From contig OX352295.1 in assembly GCA_947086415.1 (NCBI GenBank), positions 8,625,501-8,689,500 of the forward strand: a DNA stretch of 64,000 nt. The letters are read 5' to 3'. The notes beneath the pieces are model-generated. The model worked only from the letters and a program-made list of their open reading frames with translations, made no database searches and was not told the DNA's origin. Positions 48,057 to 60,228 of this stretch are shown here, piece after piece (position 1 is the first letter of the stretch; each line of letters opens with the position of its first letter). The DNA is from Pammene aurita. Lineage: Eukaryota > Arthropoda > Insecta > Lepidoptera > Tortricidae. The position numbers were made by a program, and so were the translations under genes.

Positions 48057-49829
48057 CCGTAGAGCGAAACAGAGATATATTCGACTTTAAAAAAAAATCC
48101 TTTTAATACTCAAATACCCTACAGGCATTCTTGCTGGTGACATCTCACATTAAAGCCACATGACTACAGAACTTGCCATTATGTATTTATTTGCTCTTCC
48201 GATTACACTCAACATCAATGTAAGCCTTAAATCCTCCAAATTGTGGTATTAATTTCCCTCCAACACTTCTTATTTTTAAGTAACGGTCCTAACATGTATT
48301 ACTGAACGAAAACTGACTGTAACTCAATAAGAAACAACGGTATTTTGCTTGTCTATATCGTGACTTTATGAAATTGTGCGCTGCTAAATAAAACTCAACT
48401 CTAGACTGTTGTATTAAAGCATATTTTTAAGTGGGTGAGATAAGAATAGGGTAGATGTGCCGATCACGAGCCACACTCGCGTCACGTGTCTGCCACGCGT
48501 CATCTCCGATAATCTTCTTTACTGGACTCCTTTGTTACAATTTGTTTCTCCCGATATAGGCCTAGCTACCCCTGCGAGATCTAAATCTCTGATATGAGCC
48601 GTAATGATATTTTAAATCAGTGTTGCAGGGTTATTGGCTTGGTTATTGCAATGTTGATGTACGGCGCCAACTTTAAAGTAATCAAAGTTTGGCATACTCA
48701 GAGTTGACCCTTCATAAGGTATTAAGTTAAACTATTTATTGCGTTAGAATTTGTTTTAAGCAATCGGGCCGTCATGATCTATACTTATATGAGATAAATA
48801 TTACTGACAATGATGTTAATATTAATTCTAGCAAATAATAATAAACAAAAAAACTCGAGGCACACTTTAATAACGTACAATTTTCTTTATATGGTTATAA
48901 ATATGTACTTAGCCAGACAGGCGTGTTGATTATCAATACGAATGAATCAAATAAATTCTTAGTTTTTAGTTTTCAGCTCCAAAATTTTTCATATCCATTT
49001 TAATTGATGTTTTTTATATCTGCAAATAATATTGCCCATAGAAACAAAGCAAAATGCATAAATGCAAATCTAACTAAAAAAAAAATAACAGCATCACTGC
49101 TCGTTACCGACATAAAAGTGACAAGAAAATATCGCGACACAATGAAATAAAGTTGTCATCCCCAGCCGAGGGTACGGCGTGCTAAATGCATTAATTTGGC
49201 CTGGATTTAGTGGCCCGGAAGTGATTTGCTACGGGAACGCATGTCACTATGCGATATGACCCTACTATTGACCCTCTTACCCTAAATTTTGCCGCCATAC
49301 AAAAATGAACTTCTTACAATTACTTTAACATTCAGTTTCGGTTGTCAACTATTTATGGTATTTTGAGTTATATTGTTTAAATGCTTAACAGGGTTGATGT
49401 CGTTGCTTCTTTTTAGTTAAGGGTAGTTACTGTTAAAAGCTTAACGATAGATTTGACGCTGTGTTATTAGGTTCAATAAAATGCTTAGGCAAAATTACAA
49501 ACGCTTGTCTAATTTTTAAAACGTTCCTTTTTAATTATTTATAGTTTTCATTTCGAATTCACACAAGCAAAGATACAATTGTTAAATGTTTATGTTAAAT
49601 ACTTATGAAAGGGGTTTAGGTAAAGTTGGCGGCCACTCATGAAAGTTGTAAATGTTGAAAGAGCAATTCAAAAGAAACTTATTTTATCATGTAGTACATA
49701 TAGCTAAATAATATCGGGGCCGAGATATCACACTTTACAGTTTCATAGTAAAAACTCATAATTCTTGTTGAAATGTATTGGAATGAGTAAAAACTACTAC
49801 TTTCTTTGTTATTACTATATCTATGTTCT
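48057..49829. other. unassigned intronic DNA
   Basis: Nothing recognised. Confidence 0.3.
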
Positions 49830-50023
49830 TTAACCTTTTCCATGCCAATGACTCATATATCGGCACCGCAGGTCCAACGCCAACGACTTATTTATAGGTC
49901 ATAGACCACAGAGTAAAATAAACCTACTTGCGCATGCATAAAGTTCAATTTCAGTTTTGACATTTCGGTGACGTGGCGTCAGGATGTCAATTTTTACGTT
50001 TGACATGGCGTCGAAAAGGTTAA
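49830..50023. mobile_element. MITE-like element with TTAACCTTTTC termini
   Basis: TTAACCTTTTCCATGCCAA (49830 onward) and its approximate complement, ending AAAAGGTTAA at 50023, bound 194 bp. Non-coding. Confidence 0.55.
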
Positions 50024-50172
50024 GGTATTTAAATAAAGGTAAAAAAACAATTCGTACATTTTCGGGTAGTCATAACATTGTTGATTATCCAAGCAAATAC
50101 AAAACCGCTTGGATCTGTCATTGAACGAACTGACTCTAACCTACATTATTTGGTCTAGCGTTGTTCGCGTAT

Positions 50173-52596
50173 GTGTTATTTTTTTATGTGTTGCGCCGCC
50201 CTCTCGACTTCTTCTAGGTCCGGGAGCACACCCCTTGCTCCCGAGCCTCAGCTCTCACCCTGTACATCTCTGCCAGCACCTGAGCATCCAGCTCCCACGG
50301 CGGAGTACCGGCGAGGAGGCACACCGCGGCAAAAGCTGTGGTGCAGTAGGTCCTTGCTGCCCGCTGCGCCACTATCCTTTGGGGCCGACGGAGCAAAGGT
50401 TTTGTTCTCTCCGTCAGCCGGTCCACCCATATTGGTGCACCATACAGAGTCATGCTCCTAAGCACACCCGCAAACAATTTCCTGCAGGAGCTGTTGGGTC
50501 CACCTACGTTGGGCAGCAAGCGCCCCAGAGCCGATGCAGCTCCCACTAGCCGAGGGGCGAGCCTCGCGAAGTGCTCACGAAATTGCCAACCTCTGTCCAG
50601 GTTATCCTGGACCTTATGGCCCAGATATTTAATGTGGGGCTTAACCCGGACAGCTTCCCCTCCGACGGTAATGGTTGTGTCAGGGCCCAACCGCCATTTG
50701 CCGAAGACGATCGCCTCCGTTTTTGGGAGGGACACCTTCAACCCGAGGAGCTCTATGCGACCGACAGTCATTGCCGTCGCTACGGCCGCTCTCCGAAGAG
50801 TTTCTTCGGGCCGCTTTCCCCTCACGGCCACCATCGTGTCATCGGCGTAACAGATGGTGACCATGCGTGGAAGTTGTGTCCCTCTGACGGCCCAGTCAAA
50901 CCCAATGTTCCATAAAATTGGCCCTAACACAGACCCCTGTGGAACCCCGCATGCCATGCCGTGTGCGCGCCGCCCTAGTTTTGTTTCATAGAGCACTACC
51001 CGCCCAGTTAAGTAGTGCTCTATCGCCCGCCTTAGGTACAAGGGTACCCCGTGGTACCGAAGGGCCTGTCCTATCACCGGTTATGGGAGGGTGCCAAACG
51101 CGTTAGCGATGTCCAAGGACACCGCCACCACGCCCTCCCCTTGTCTCTCCGCGTGCTCAACGTGCCTCCTCAAAGCACTCACTGCGTCAATAGTTGAGAG
51201 CCCCCCTCGGAATCCAAACTGCCGATCGGAAAGGTTTGGTCCGTACGTAGCCATGTGCTGCTGGATACGAGAGGACAAAATCCTCTCATACATTTTCGCC
51301 GTTTCGTCCAGCAGCACTAGGGGACGGTATCCCGACGGTGAGTCCACCGGTCGGCCCTCTTTCCTCAGCAGCCACAATTTACCCTCCTTCCAGCACCTCG
51401 GGAAGCGCCCCGCCCTCAAACATAATGGTCCGAAACAAGATGAAGGTATAATATATATAACCTTCATCTTGTTTCGGACCATTATATAAGGTCGCCCCCA
51501 TGGGTTCCTGTCCAGTGTGTCCAGGAGCTCCTTCCACGCTTCGTCCTTCCTGTGGGCTATATTGACCTTGAGGGCCTCCCTTGCCTCCTGGAGGGCCACG
51601 CGAAGCGTTTCCTCCTCCTGCGCGGTATGCCTCCTCCTTCGACAGCGGCTGTAGGCGCGGCGGGCTCTGTTACTGGCGGTACGAAGCGCAGCAACCTCCT
51701 CCGACCACTAATACACTTGGCGCTTACCCACAAACCACCTAGCCCGGGGCATTGCCGCATCGCACACCGCCGTCAGGGTTGCTCTGAATCTTTCGGCCTT
51801 ATCCTCTACATCGGCTCTGTCCACCGGAGGGGCACGCCAAGCTTCGATCATTGCCGCCTCATCTACCATTTCCCGATCAAGGGCGGATAGCGCCCACCTT
51901 GGGAAACCACCGGCCCTAGCACCTGCACCATCACCTGTTGGAGCAGTGGCTAACGCTGGGGAGACCCTCATCCGGATGTAGAGATGATCGGAGAGGGTCT
52001 CTACCCCCTCGAGGACACGCCAATCAGAAACACGTGCCGTAATGGCGGGGGTCGCAAAGGAGACGTCCACAATAGACCCCCCCATTCCAGCGCACGCACG
52101 TGTTTATCCGTCCCCGGTTTAGCGTGTCCAGCCCCATCGCTACCACCCAGTCATGGAGCTTGCCCCCCTTCGGATTCGTAGCGACACCACCCCATGCTTG
52201 GTTCTTGGCATTGAGGTCGCCAATCACCATCACCTGCGTTGGGGCAGCCCTACGGATGACGCCCTCAAGCGAGCCAAGAAATGTCTCAAATTCTCGCAGC
52301 GGCCGATTGGGTGAGAAATACACCCCAATAACCAGGATTTGTCCCCATTTAGCCGCCGCGAAACCTTGTCCTCTCTCGACTCCTGTTAGGGGAGCCAGGC
52401 TGCCCGCCGCAGGTACCACTAACGCCGCCGTCATATCCAACGACCCGTACCAATGCGGCCTCGGAGGGACCGCATACGGCTCCGCCACCACAACCAAGTC
52501 AATGTGCCACTCTGCCATATGCTGCATGAGCAAGTCCTGGGCTCTGACAGCGTGGTTGGCATTGCACTGAAGAATTTCTAATTGGTGTAGCGGCAT
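50173..52596 (-). pseudogene. R1-clade ORF2 (endonuclease and reverse transcriptase), multiply disrupted
   Basis: The start MPLHQLEILQCNANHA opens an AP-type endonuclease: VVVAEPY, then VIGDLNAKNQAWGG, and after the break SIVDVSFATP and TLSDHLYI, i.e. the E, D/N and SDH motifs. A frameshift lies in the C7 run at 52077..52083. A TAG at 51708..51710 sits just before WSEEV. A 26-bp inverted duplication at 51422..51485 replaces the start of the reverse-transcriptase region, where roughly 100 residues appear to be missing. TAA at 51081..51083 follows AFGTLP. The RT motifs CGVPQGSVLGPILWN and CYADD (50821..50950) remain. A last frameshift near 50220 precedes a C-terminal remnant ending near 50173. 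Confidence 0.88.
51422..51485. repeat. perfect 26-bp inverted duplication inside the reverse-transcriptase region
   Basis: The arms 51422..51447 and 51460..51485 are exact complements (core GGTCCGAAACAAGATGAAGG) around a 12-base AT loop. It lies exactly where the RT coding sequence skips a segment, so it looks like a template-switch or fold-back scar. Confidence 0.9.
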
Positions 52597-53272
52597 CAGC
52601 TCTCCATATCATTCTCTCCCTCGTCGGCCTGACTGGCACTTTCTTGGCTGCGCCCCGGGGCCCGTTCGGGGTTTAGCCTGCCTCTGGTCTGAGGTGGATT
52701 GCATCCCAGCCCACCCATTAAATGTCCGGCTGGGCGCTTTGCCTGGTGGCACGCAGCACAGAACGCAAGTTCCGCCGTGCACTCAGCTATTTTATGCCCC
52801 GGCTTACTACACCGGAAACACAGATTGCCGCGGTCTACCGGTGACGGACACGTTGTTCTCGTGAGCCCCGTTCCCATACACCTGTAGCAGCGGAGCGGTG
52901 CCGGATCCAGGGCCTGCACTACCGCGCTTGACCATCCCACTGAAAATCTTCCCCCAGGGTCCATCACCCTTTTGGCCACCGTCGCAGGGCACTTGACGAG
53001 TGTCGACCCTGAGCCATTGAAGGACGCGCGGATTGTGCCCACCTTCATTTCCGCCACACTGCACCCGCCCTTGGCCGCTATAGCCGCTGCCACGGCGTCT
53101 GGCGTTGCCGCCTCTTGCAGGTTTGCCACCCTCAGACCAGCCATTTTCACAGGCCTGTACACCCGTGCATCATCCCCCACAAGGGCCTCCAATCTCTTCC
53201 GTAGACTGTCAGCTGCTCTCCCGTTATCAGCGTTGGGCACGTCTATTAAGCGGGCCCCGTCGGCAGTTTTGC
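52596..53272 (-). pseudogene. R1-clade ORF1 (gag-like), N-terminally truncated
   Basis: The open frame runs from about 53272 to TGA at 52596. It begins near TNFRKTADGARLIDV and ends with ENDMES. It binds the element's RNA during retrotransposition. Three zinc knuckles are visible. CYRCMGTGLTRTTC lacks the usual His, CFRCSKPGHKIAEC is a canonical CCHC, and CAACHQAKRPAGH...GC is the longer third. An in-frame stop upstream and loss of the N-terminal half show that it is not functional. Confidence 0.85.
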
Positions 53273-53275
53273 GAA

Positions 53276-53809
53276 AATTAGTCGCCTACTGTCTCTTTAA
53301 CCTGTCGGAGTTAGGTATATTCACTTGTCCAATAACATTGTTTCAAGGGCTATATCTTCGCTCCGATATTACTTACGGCAAAACTTATTTTTCAGATATG
53401 CTAGTCTAAGGTAGTGCTACAAAATAGTAGTAAAAAAAACGATGGCCGCTACAAAAAAAATGACGCCACTAGTCCATACAAAGTTACCCAAACCCCTTTA
53501 TGTTGTATCTTTTCCATGAACATTCCGTATTAAATATCTCTTTAAAATTATTATATTGAATGGTGGACCAATCAACTTTAATCAATATGTTCTGTGAAAA
53601 ATTTTCAATTCCCCGATGTACGTTTATTTGATGAGAAGACAACCTCTTTTGTCGAATCCTAAACTAATTACATTCATACCTACTTATTGGTACTTATACA
53701 CCATGGGCCCTTTTAACTAGAAATATTTTAACAGTGTATTCCTGATCATATTTAGATACTAAAATGTTCTATAAACTTTTCTTTTCCTAGTTTAGAGTTA
53801 ATACCAATA
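53276..53809. other. unassigned intronic DNA
   Basis: Nothing recognised. Confidence 0.3.
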
Positions 53810-54657
53810 AAAAAAAAACCCACTTTTTAGGGTTCCGTAGTCAACTAGGAACCCTTATAGTTTCGCCATGTCTGCCCGTCCGTCCGTCCGTCCGCGGATA
53901 ATCTCAGTGACCGTTAGCACTAGAAAGCTGAAATTTGGTACTAATATGTATATCAATCACGCCGACAAAGTGGTAAAATAAAAAGTGGAAAAAAATGTTT
54001 TATTGGGGTACCTCCCCTATACGTAAAGTGGGCAGTGATTTTTTTTTTCATTTCAACCCTAACGTGTGATATATTGTTGGATAGGTATTTAAAAATGAAT
54101 AGGGGTTTACTAAAATCATTTTTTGATAATGTAAATATTTTCGGAAATAATCGCTCCAGAAGTAAAAAAAAATGTGTCCCCCCCCCTCTAACTTTTGAAC
54201 CATAAGTTTTAAAAATGTGAAAAAATCTCAAAAGTAGAACTTTATAAAAACTTTCTAGGAAAATTATTTTGAACTTGATAGGTTTAATAGTTAAAAAAAA
54301 AAATTTACAATATAATTTCTGAACTAAGTTTGTAATTTAACCGTATAAGCAGGTGTTTATTGTACTTGTAATTTCTACAAAATCACAATGAAATGACGTG
54401 CTTTCAAATAAAGTAAAAACGGTGAAAATCGGTTCACGCAATAAAGAATTATCCCATAAAAATCATCTTCCATACTTTAAGCTCGCGCGCAATAGTTTAC
54501 TTAATTTGCCGATAGATGTCGCTGTAGGTGGAACGCTCATATCATATCCTACATGGCGATGTTATTTTAATTCTTCAGTGGGGACACTTTCTGTGACGGA
54601 CGGAAAACTACGGAACCCTACACTGAGCGTGGCCTGACACGCTCTTGGCCGGTTTTT
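53810..54657 (-). repeat. GGCCAAGAGC-family repeat, long version
   Basis: On plus it begins TTTTTAGGGTTCCGTAGTCA, with a CCGTCCGTCCGTCCGCGG run, and ends TACGGAACCCTACACTGAGC and GACACGCTCTTGGCCGGTTT. These ends match the short members at 17488, 22998 and 26408, but the interior is about 850 bp. No protein was recognised. Confidence 0.6.
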
Positions 54658-55945
54658 ATTATAACTCAGCACAAAATGCCTTTCTGATGGCGTTGTTGCC
54701 ACTATTGGGCATAGTTTACACGTCCTTATTGACAGATATCAAAGTGACTGAAACATACCAGTAACTAAATTTTTACAAAAAAAAAATACCAGTTTGCTTA
54801 TGGCGATAATTTTATTAATAACATTTACTTTGCATGTGAAATAAACATATAAAAAATAGATATTTTTTTGTGAAATTGACCTAGTCACATACCTAATATT
54901 TTTTCCTTTTGGTCTCAAAAATTGGTGGTTAAGATCTGTATGGTTATTCGAGCCCACGATGTATACTAGTTTATCCTTAAACAATATTTATACAGTTTTT
55001 CCTGGGCGGGCTGCTACATTATCAAGAATTTCCGATTTTGTCCATGATTACCTCATCTCCGCTTTACGTCATCTCTCACAGCTGTAAAAAATATCCAATG
55101 ATCGGCTGCGTCTCGCACGCATACATTAACCTAAAACACTGTCTTACCTCACGTCGCCCTAACAAAATGAGACAGGTTAACGTTCGAATCGATATCTTGA
55201 CGTTAATATATTCAGCCTTAAGCACCCTCTTATGGCGTACCTACGTAAACACAATATCAACCAGACCTCCATAAATACGAAGACATCAAACGATAATATA
55301 CATAGGTATAACGACAGGTATATAAGTATATCTCCCCCGCTGATAACTTAAAGACTTTATCCCCTGTACAGGAATTTTTACGGTAACAAAGGCCTTCATA
55401 TTTTCTTTATTCATACCGTGTCAAAATCGCCCTGTTTCCCCCTTCGACGACGAAAAAAGAGATAGCCTCCCAACTCTTTCGGTTTCATTAAAAAAGGTAT
55501 ATATCCGTCCCGTTTCGGCCCTCTGTTTCGGTTTTATGTTTTTCGCGATTCAGAGTACCTACCTACTTAATGCGTTGCTTTTTTTTCTTGGAGAAAACCG
55601 TTAGGGCGATGGCGCGGATTTGTTAATTAATTTATGTTAAGTATTTGCAAGGGAGATGTTTGTGAAAGGGCTGGTTCTTCGAAATGACCGTGACGCTCCG
55701 TTAATGGTGCAGAGATGTATTTTTATACATCGTTAAGTTTTAGGGGGTTTTAATTATAGGAAAAGACAGTTCACGGAAATTATGATTCAACATTTGTATG
55801 GTAATAGCTTCATAAAACGGAAGCGAAATCATGATCGGTAATAATTCCAAGCAGGTAAATTAGAGCAAATTAGTAAAAGTAGGTAGGTACTTACTTAATC
55901 AACAATGCAACATTTTCATTTCACAGCACTTTACCTAAATACAGT
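54658..55945. other. unassigned intronic DNA
   Basis: Nothing recognised. Confidence 0.3.
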
Positions 55946-56072
55946 CACGTCTGAAAATATGGATACATTTAATGTGACAATAATATGTAGCCACGACTCT
56001 ATTACGAAGGCGTAAAGTCTTGGAAACATGTTTTTGTCACATTAAATATACCTATCCATATTTTCAGACGTG
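55946..56072. mobile_element. palindromic MITE
   Basis: The arms CACGTCTGAAAATATGGATA...TGTGACA (from 55946) and complement (to 56072) are interrupted by a few extra bases on the right. 127 bp. Confidence 0.75.
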
Positions 56073-57475
56073 CCCATACTTGGTAAGAACTTTATATACA
56101 ACTGTACATAATTTTTGCATAGTGTTTTATCACGCCGCGTGCCAGGAAATCCCAGAATCCATCGCCATTATTATAAAAGCATCATTCTCTACATTCGAAG
56201 ACGATATGTCTAAAGGATGTCCCAGAAGGGAGCGGCCCCGTATTCAAAAAAGGGAAAAAATGAAGAAAAAAGTTATAACGTCATATTGTTTTGCCACGAA
56301 GTGGTGGGGCGACGGGGGACAAAGGGGGACTGTATAGTGCCAGGGAAAGATAAGGCGTTATAGCCCTGATGTAATAGTATAGGTAGGTATGCTATTGTGC
56401 CGTCTCGCCCTTTAGTATTTTCATACTTTTCAAAGGCGCCCCGTAGAAACGCTATTTTGCGATTTAGAGACAGGGGCGAGCTAAAGATGATTTTGCGAAA
56501 ATATTTTTGCTGCATGTATTTACGGTTTTAACTGTAATGTAAGGTTGCGAATAAAAATATAGTTTATGCTTAGCTGACTGGTGCTGAATTAAAATGTTTG
56601 TTAGTAAAGTTTTTACTTTGTTAAGATATTTAAAAAGTACTAAGTACCTAATTGATATTTAAGATGTTTAAATGCGATCACAAATAATAAATTGCTGAAG
56701 TTGTGAATCTTATTGTAGAGTGTCAAGAGACAGTTAGTATATTGTCTCACTTGGAAAATCGCAGAAAAGAAAGTCGCCTCGCGTGAGTCGCGTGTTAAAG
56801 ACACATGGGTGCGTATAGACGGAGAGCTAGCCACGTCAGATATGACACAATAATGAGAGCGACGAAACCACTCTCGTTAGTTTGCTATACTATGCTTATT
56901 TCTAGATCCGGACATGGATGGATGTAAAGTGGACAATGCAAACCACTTTAAGAATACAAATCCTAGAGTTCTGGTTTTGATGCAGTATTATGAAAAAATA
57001 TATAAATAATAGATGATGGCACATGTTGAATTATGCAATAAAATTTTAAAATTAATAAAATCTATTGAAATGGTTCAAAGATATCATGCTTCAAAATCTC
57101 AAAATTTTTAAATTTTTTCGAGTACGAAATTAAAAAAAAACAATGTTACCAATCGATTGTTAACATTTTACTGTTAAATAAATTGTATGGTAACCATATA
57201 CATAAACGCAACATTTCACTGTAAAAATAGCAATTTCATAATTTTTCCATACTTTGAACAGGGCGACTATATGATCGTGACGTCACTTTTGCACGTCATT
57301 TTGTTAGGAGCGTTTCCAGAAACAAATGCAAATCTCAGACTTTTAGTCTAATTTCTGACTTTTGTGTTGCTTTAACGCAATTCGCCGCATATAGACATTT
57401 GATCCTCACAACAAAACAAAACGATTGATACCATACATAAAAAAAATTCACCATGCATATTCTCGTAGACTAGAA
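56073..57475. other. unassigned intronic DNA
   Basis: Nothing recognised. Confidence 0.3.
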
Positions 57476-57918
57476 CCCATCAAAAACATAATGTGAATGT
57501 CAAGTAAGAAATGAGATGTAACTGGAAACTAAGTTCTTTCAAAGCTCCTTAGATCACTGTTTCTGTCATACGTTTTTCAATTGCTTAAAATGATTTAGTG
57601 TTATTTTCTACTTAATACTGCGACTTGGCAAGTTTTGATTGGTCTGAACATAGAAATAATCACTTATTTATCGAATAGAACCCTAATTTCGACACAATTC
57701 TTTAAATACTTGAAAAGGTAAAAACTTGCCAAGTTGCACTATTAAGTAGTAAATAACACAAATCATTTTAAGCAATTGAAAAACGTTATGTATGACAGAA
57801 AAAGTGATCCAAGGAGCTTTGAAAGAACTTGGTATCCCGTTAGATCTCATTTCTTTTATTAGCGAAAGCGTTTAAGAACTTGGCATTTAACTATTCACTT
57901 TTATGTTTTTGATGGGAT
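57476..57918. mobile_element. foldback element, long inverted arms
   Basis: The main arms are 57506..about 57636 and about 57725..57855, with blocks such as TTCTTTCAAAGCTCCTTAGA and CAATTGCTTAAAATGATTTA. They extend loosely to CCCATCAAAAACAT (57477) and its complement (57903). No coding sequence. Confidence 0.75.
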
Positions 57919-59400
57919 ATCATTAGTTTTGCCAATAAATAAAAATAATAAATATTAAGCCATATGTATTTACACATTTTACCCTTTTTATATTTTTCAC
58001 TTCTCATGCTCAAAAAGTGTGTCATATTATGCTTACTAAGGCGGACTACAGTAGTAAATTTAGCCTCTAGGGCTAATATGTATACATATTTATGATTTAC
58101 AAAACATTTTAAATTGACCAATCAGAACACTTCACCATATTAAATCCACCAATCACAACACATATCGAAGTTAATCGGAACTTTTTTGGTGCGTATACTG
58201 TGTAAATAATTTAAGTCCTTCAAAAAAAACATTGTATTTAATACCAACCAATCAGGTTACAGCAATGTTAAGATCGACCAATCAGGAAATGCAATTTATT
58301 TCTCATGACATGAGGTATTTTTTAGTTCCTACTTCACAATCATTAACAAAGATTTTAATTTTTTGGAAGCGCTTTAAAGCGGGTTTAAACTGTTTAAAGA
58401 GCTAATTATACCGTCGTCTGTGGCATTTATTCGTGGTATTTATATTTTGTATCTATGTCAAAGAAGTTAAAAAAATTAAAAGACCGTCAAGTTAAACCAT
58501 AACTTCACCTTAGTTTAGTTATTGTGCGTAAATAAAAAGTATTTTTATCTTATTTTCTCGCAATCGAAGTGAAAAATAGTATGCATTACTCTGGTTTAAA
58601 AGCCATATTACCTCTCGAACAATTTTCCCTCACTTCGTTCGGGAAAATAAGTACCTCGTGGTTATATGCCCTACTTTAAACCCTTGTCAAACAATCTACT
58701 ATTTACGTTTTCCCCAATTTACCCTTTCACTTTACATTGAAATTAGAAAATATATGTTAAGTTCAAAAGGAGAATTCGTTAACAGTTGGCTGTTAACGAA
58801 TAGTAAAGCAGTAAATATTCCTATTTCATATTGTGATTTTCGGAGGACAATATCTCGTGAACGGATAGAGATATTTAGCTGAAATGCAGGACTCAGTAAT
58901 TAGTAGATAGCTCAAAGCAAGTATCTCTAGAGTTGAAACATGCGTACACCCAAGAAGGACGGAATACACGCAACGCGACTAATTTGGAAACGCATTTCAA
59001 GATGGCTCAAAGCATACCGTAGCTAGCCTGCATAATTTAGTCGGGATTCTTTGTTCCCCTTCAAAAAGCGGTGGAGGGTAGCAAACGTTTATGTTATATT
59101 TAGGGCCTTTTGGAAGTAAGCAATAATTATTACATTATTACATATTACTACTTCGAAGAGGAAACATGTGTTTCATTTACAAACCTATAATTATTGCTCA
59201 TCATCTACTCGTACCACCAAGGAGGTTACAATACATGGCGACCCTACCAGGATCAAGTTTAATTTGATAGTACCCTTGATTAAGATCCAGAGTACTAAAG
59301 TAAATTGCACCAGACAGCGAGTCCAGTATCTCAGTAATATTAGGCAGAGGGAATACTTAATCGCTGAGCGAAGTACTGGCCAGTCCTCTAGTCACCTGTG
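57919..59400. promoter_or_regulatory. unassigned DNA with a cluster of four CCAAT boxes
   Basis: CCAATCAG/CCAATCAC occurs at 58118, 58149, 58248 and 58278, all on the same strand. Three read ACCAATCAG. The spacings are 31, 99 and 30 bp. NF-Y binds CCAAT, often in pairs about three helical turns apart. A regulatory role in the ey intron is inference. A perfect 12-bp-arm hairpin (ATTCGTTAACAG, TTGG, complement) lies at 58774..58801. Nothing else was recognised. Confidence 0.4.
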
Positions 59401-59540
59401 TGCGTAGCCAACGTGCCAATCGTTAACGCTCCGTAGCGTATCGTAGTAACGTCTCTCTATCACTCTTCCTTATTAGTGCGACAGAGACAGTTGCGTTTCG
59501 TTCGCTACGAAGCGTTAACAATTGGCACGTTGGCTATGCA
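59401..59540. mobile_element. MITE with ~36-bp inverted arms
   Basis: TGCGTAGCCAACGTGCCAAT (59401 onward) pairs with its near-complement ending at 59540. 140 bp, non-coding. Confidence 0.8.
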
Positions 59541-59609
59541 CCTTGTTGTGTCTATCAAGCGCGACGCTAAGTCTTTGTAGGCCCTACGCGAGCCTAATCC
59601 AAAGTATAA

Positions 59610-59985
59610 TCTTAATATAAATATATAAAAGAAGAAACTGACTGACTGACTGACTGACTGACATATCAACACACAGCCCAAACCGCTGGTTCTAGAGATT
59701 CCAAATTTGGCACGTAGGTTCCTTATAAGGTCTAGGAATGCACTAAGAAAGGGATGCACTAAGAAGTTTGTATGGCGAATCAAGATTTGTTAGACTATTT
59801 AATTCGAAACTTCACAGGAGTATTCCAAACGAGAAATGAGTAAAAACGTGTTTCAGATTTTTTGAAAATTCAACAATTCAATTCAAAAGGGGCAAATGTG
59901 GTCACAAAGTCTGAAAATCAACATGGGTATCGTATCCTTTTTGAGTACTTATAGTAACGCTAGCGAAGCCGCGGGAAAAGGCTAG
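59610..59985 (+). mobile_element. Helitron-like element ending beside the ey exon
   Basis: It starts TCTTAATATAAATATATAAA after an A, then has GACTGACTGACTGACTGACA and the block CACAGCCCAAACCGCTGG common in insect repeats. It ends GAAGCCGCGGGAAAAGGCTAG before a T. TC, CTAG and A/T flanks fit a Helitron, although the 3' hairpin is degraded. The end is 26 bp from the splice donor of the paired-domain exon. Confidence 0.6.
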
Positions 59986-60011
59986 TATCCTATAAAGTAA
60001 GAGGTACTCAC

Positions 60012-60192
60012 ACTAGGAATGTTGTCCGACGTGCAGACACCTTCACTCAGCAGACGATCTCTGATCTCCCACGCGAAGATCGAGGGGCACTCGCGCTTGT
60101 ACTGCGCGATCTTGGACACCACTTCGGCTGTGGCCACGCGCGGCTTCGAGCCGCCGATGGCTCGCGGTCGGATCGATCCCGTCTCGTAGTAC
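60012..60192 (-). CDS. ey: Pax6/eyeless internal exon: paired domain (partial gene)
   Basis: One base completes an Arg codon from the previous exon, followed by 60 codons from YYETGSIRPRAIGGSKPRVA to VCTSDNIPS. This is the stretch of the Pax6 paired domain from the end of the N-terminal subdomain, through the linker, into the C-terminal subdomain (KIAQYKRECPSIFAWEIRDR). It contacts DNA. KPRVATAEVVSKI is Eyeless-like rather than Twin-of-eyeless-like. The acceptor is CCCCAG at 60193..60198 and the donor GTGAGT at 60011..60006. Phases are 2 in and 0 out. The upstream exon with the paired-domain N-terminus is not in the window. Confidence 0.96.
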
Positions 60193-60228
60193 CTGGGGAT
60201 TAAAGGATGATCAGTTTTGAACCGACAA

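Larger units (their letters stand above)
50173..53275 (-). mobile_element. R1-clade non-LTR retrotransposon, truncated and broken
   Basis: GC-rich island in AT-rich DNA. From right to left it carries a gag-like ORF1 C-terminal half, then ORF2 with an AP-type endonuclease and reverse transcriptase. ORF1 stop and ORF2 start overlap as TGATG at 52598..52594, the stop-restart arrangement seen in R1-group elements. The 5' part of ORF1, the 5' UTR and the 3' UTR are missing. It is not in a recognisable rDNA or telomeric-repeat target, so it is either a non-site-specific R1-clade member or a dead copy. Confidence 0.88.
4252..60011 (-). other. ey: giant intron of ey (55,760 bp)
   Basis: The donor is at 60011 (AGT then GTGAGT) and the acceptor ends at 4252 (CCCCAG). 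Phase 0. It splits the paired domain between DNIPS and VSSINR. As I recall it, vertebrate Pax6 has no intron at this point, so the position may be arthropod- or insect-specific. No host coding sequence was recognised inside. The contents are the mobile elements listed separately plus unassigned, possibly regulatory, DNA. Confidence 0.9.

Noticed and set aside
50109..53409. plus-strand open frames of 60-156 residues
   Set aside because: Antisense shadows of the GC-rich R1-clade coding sequence on the minus strand.
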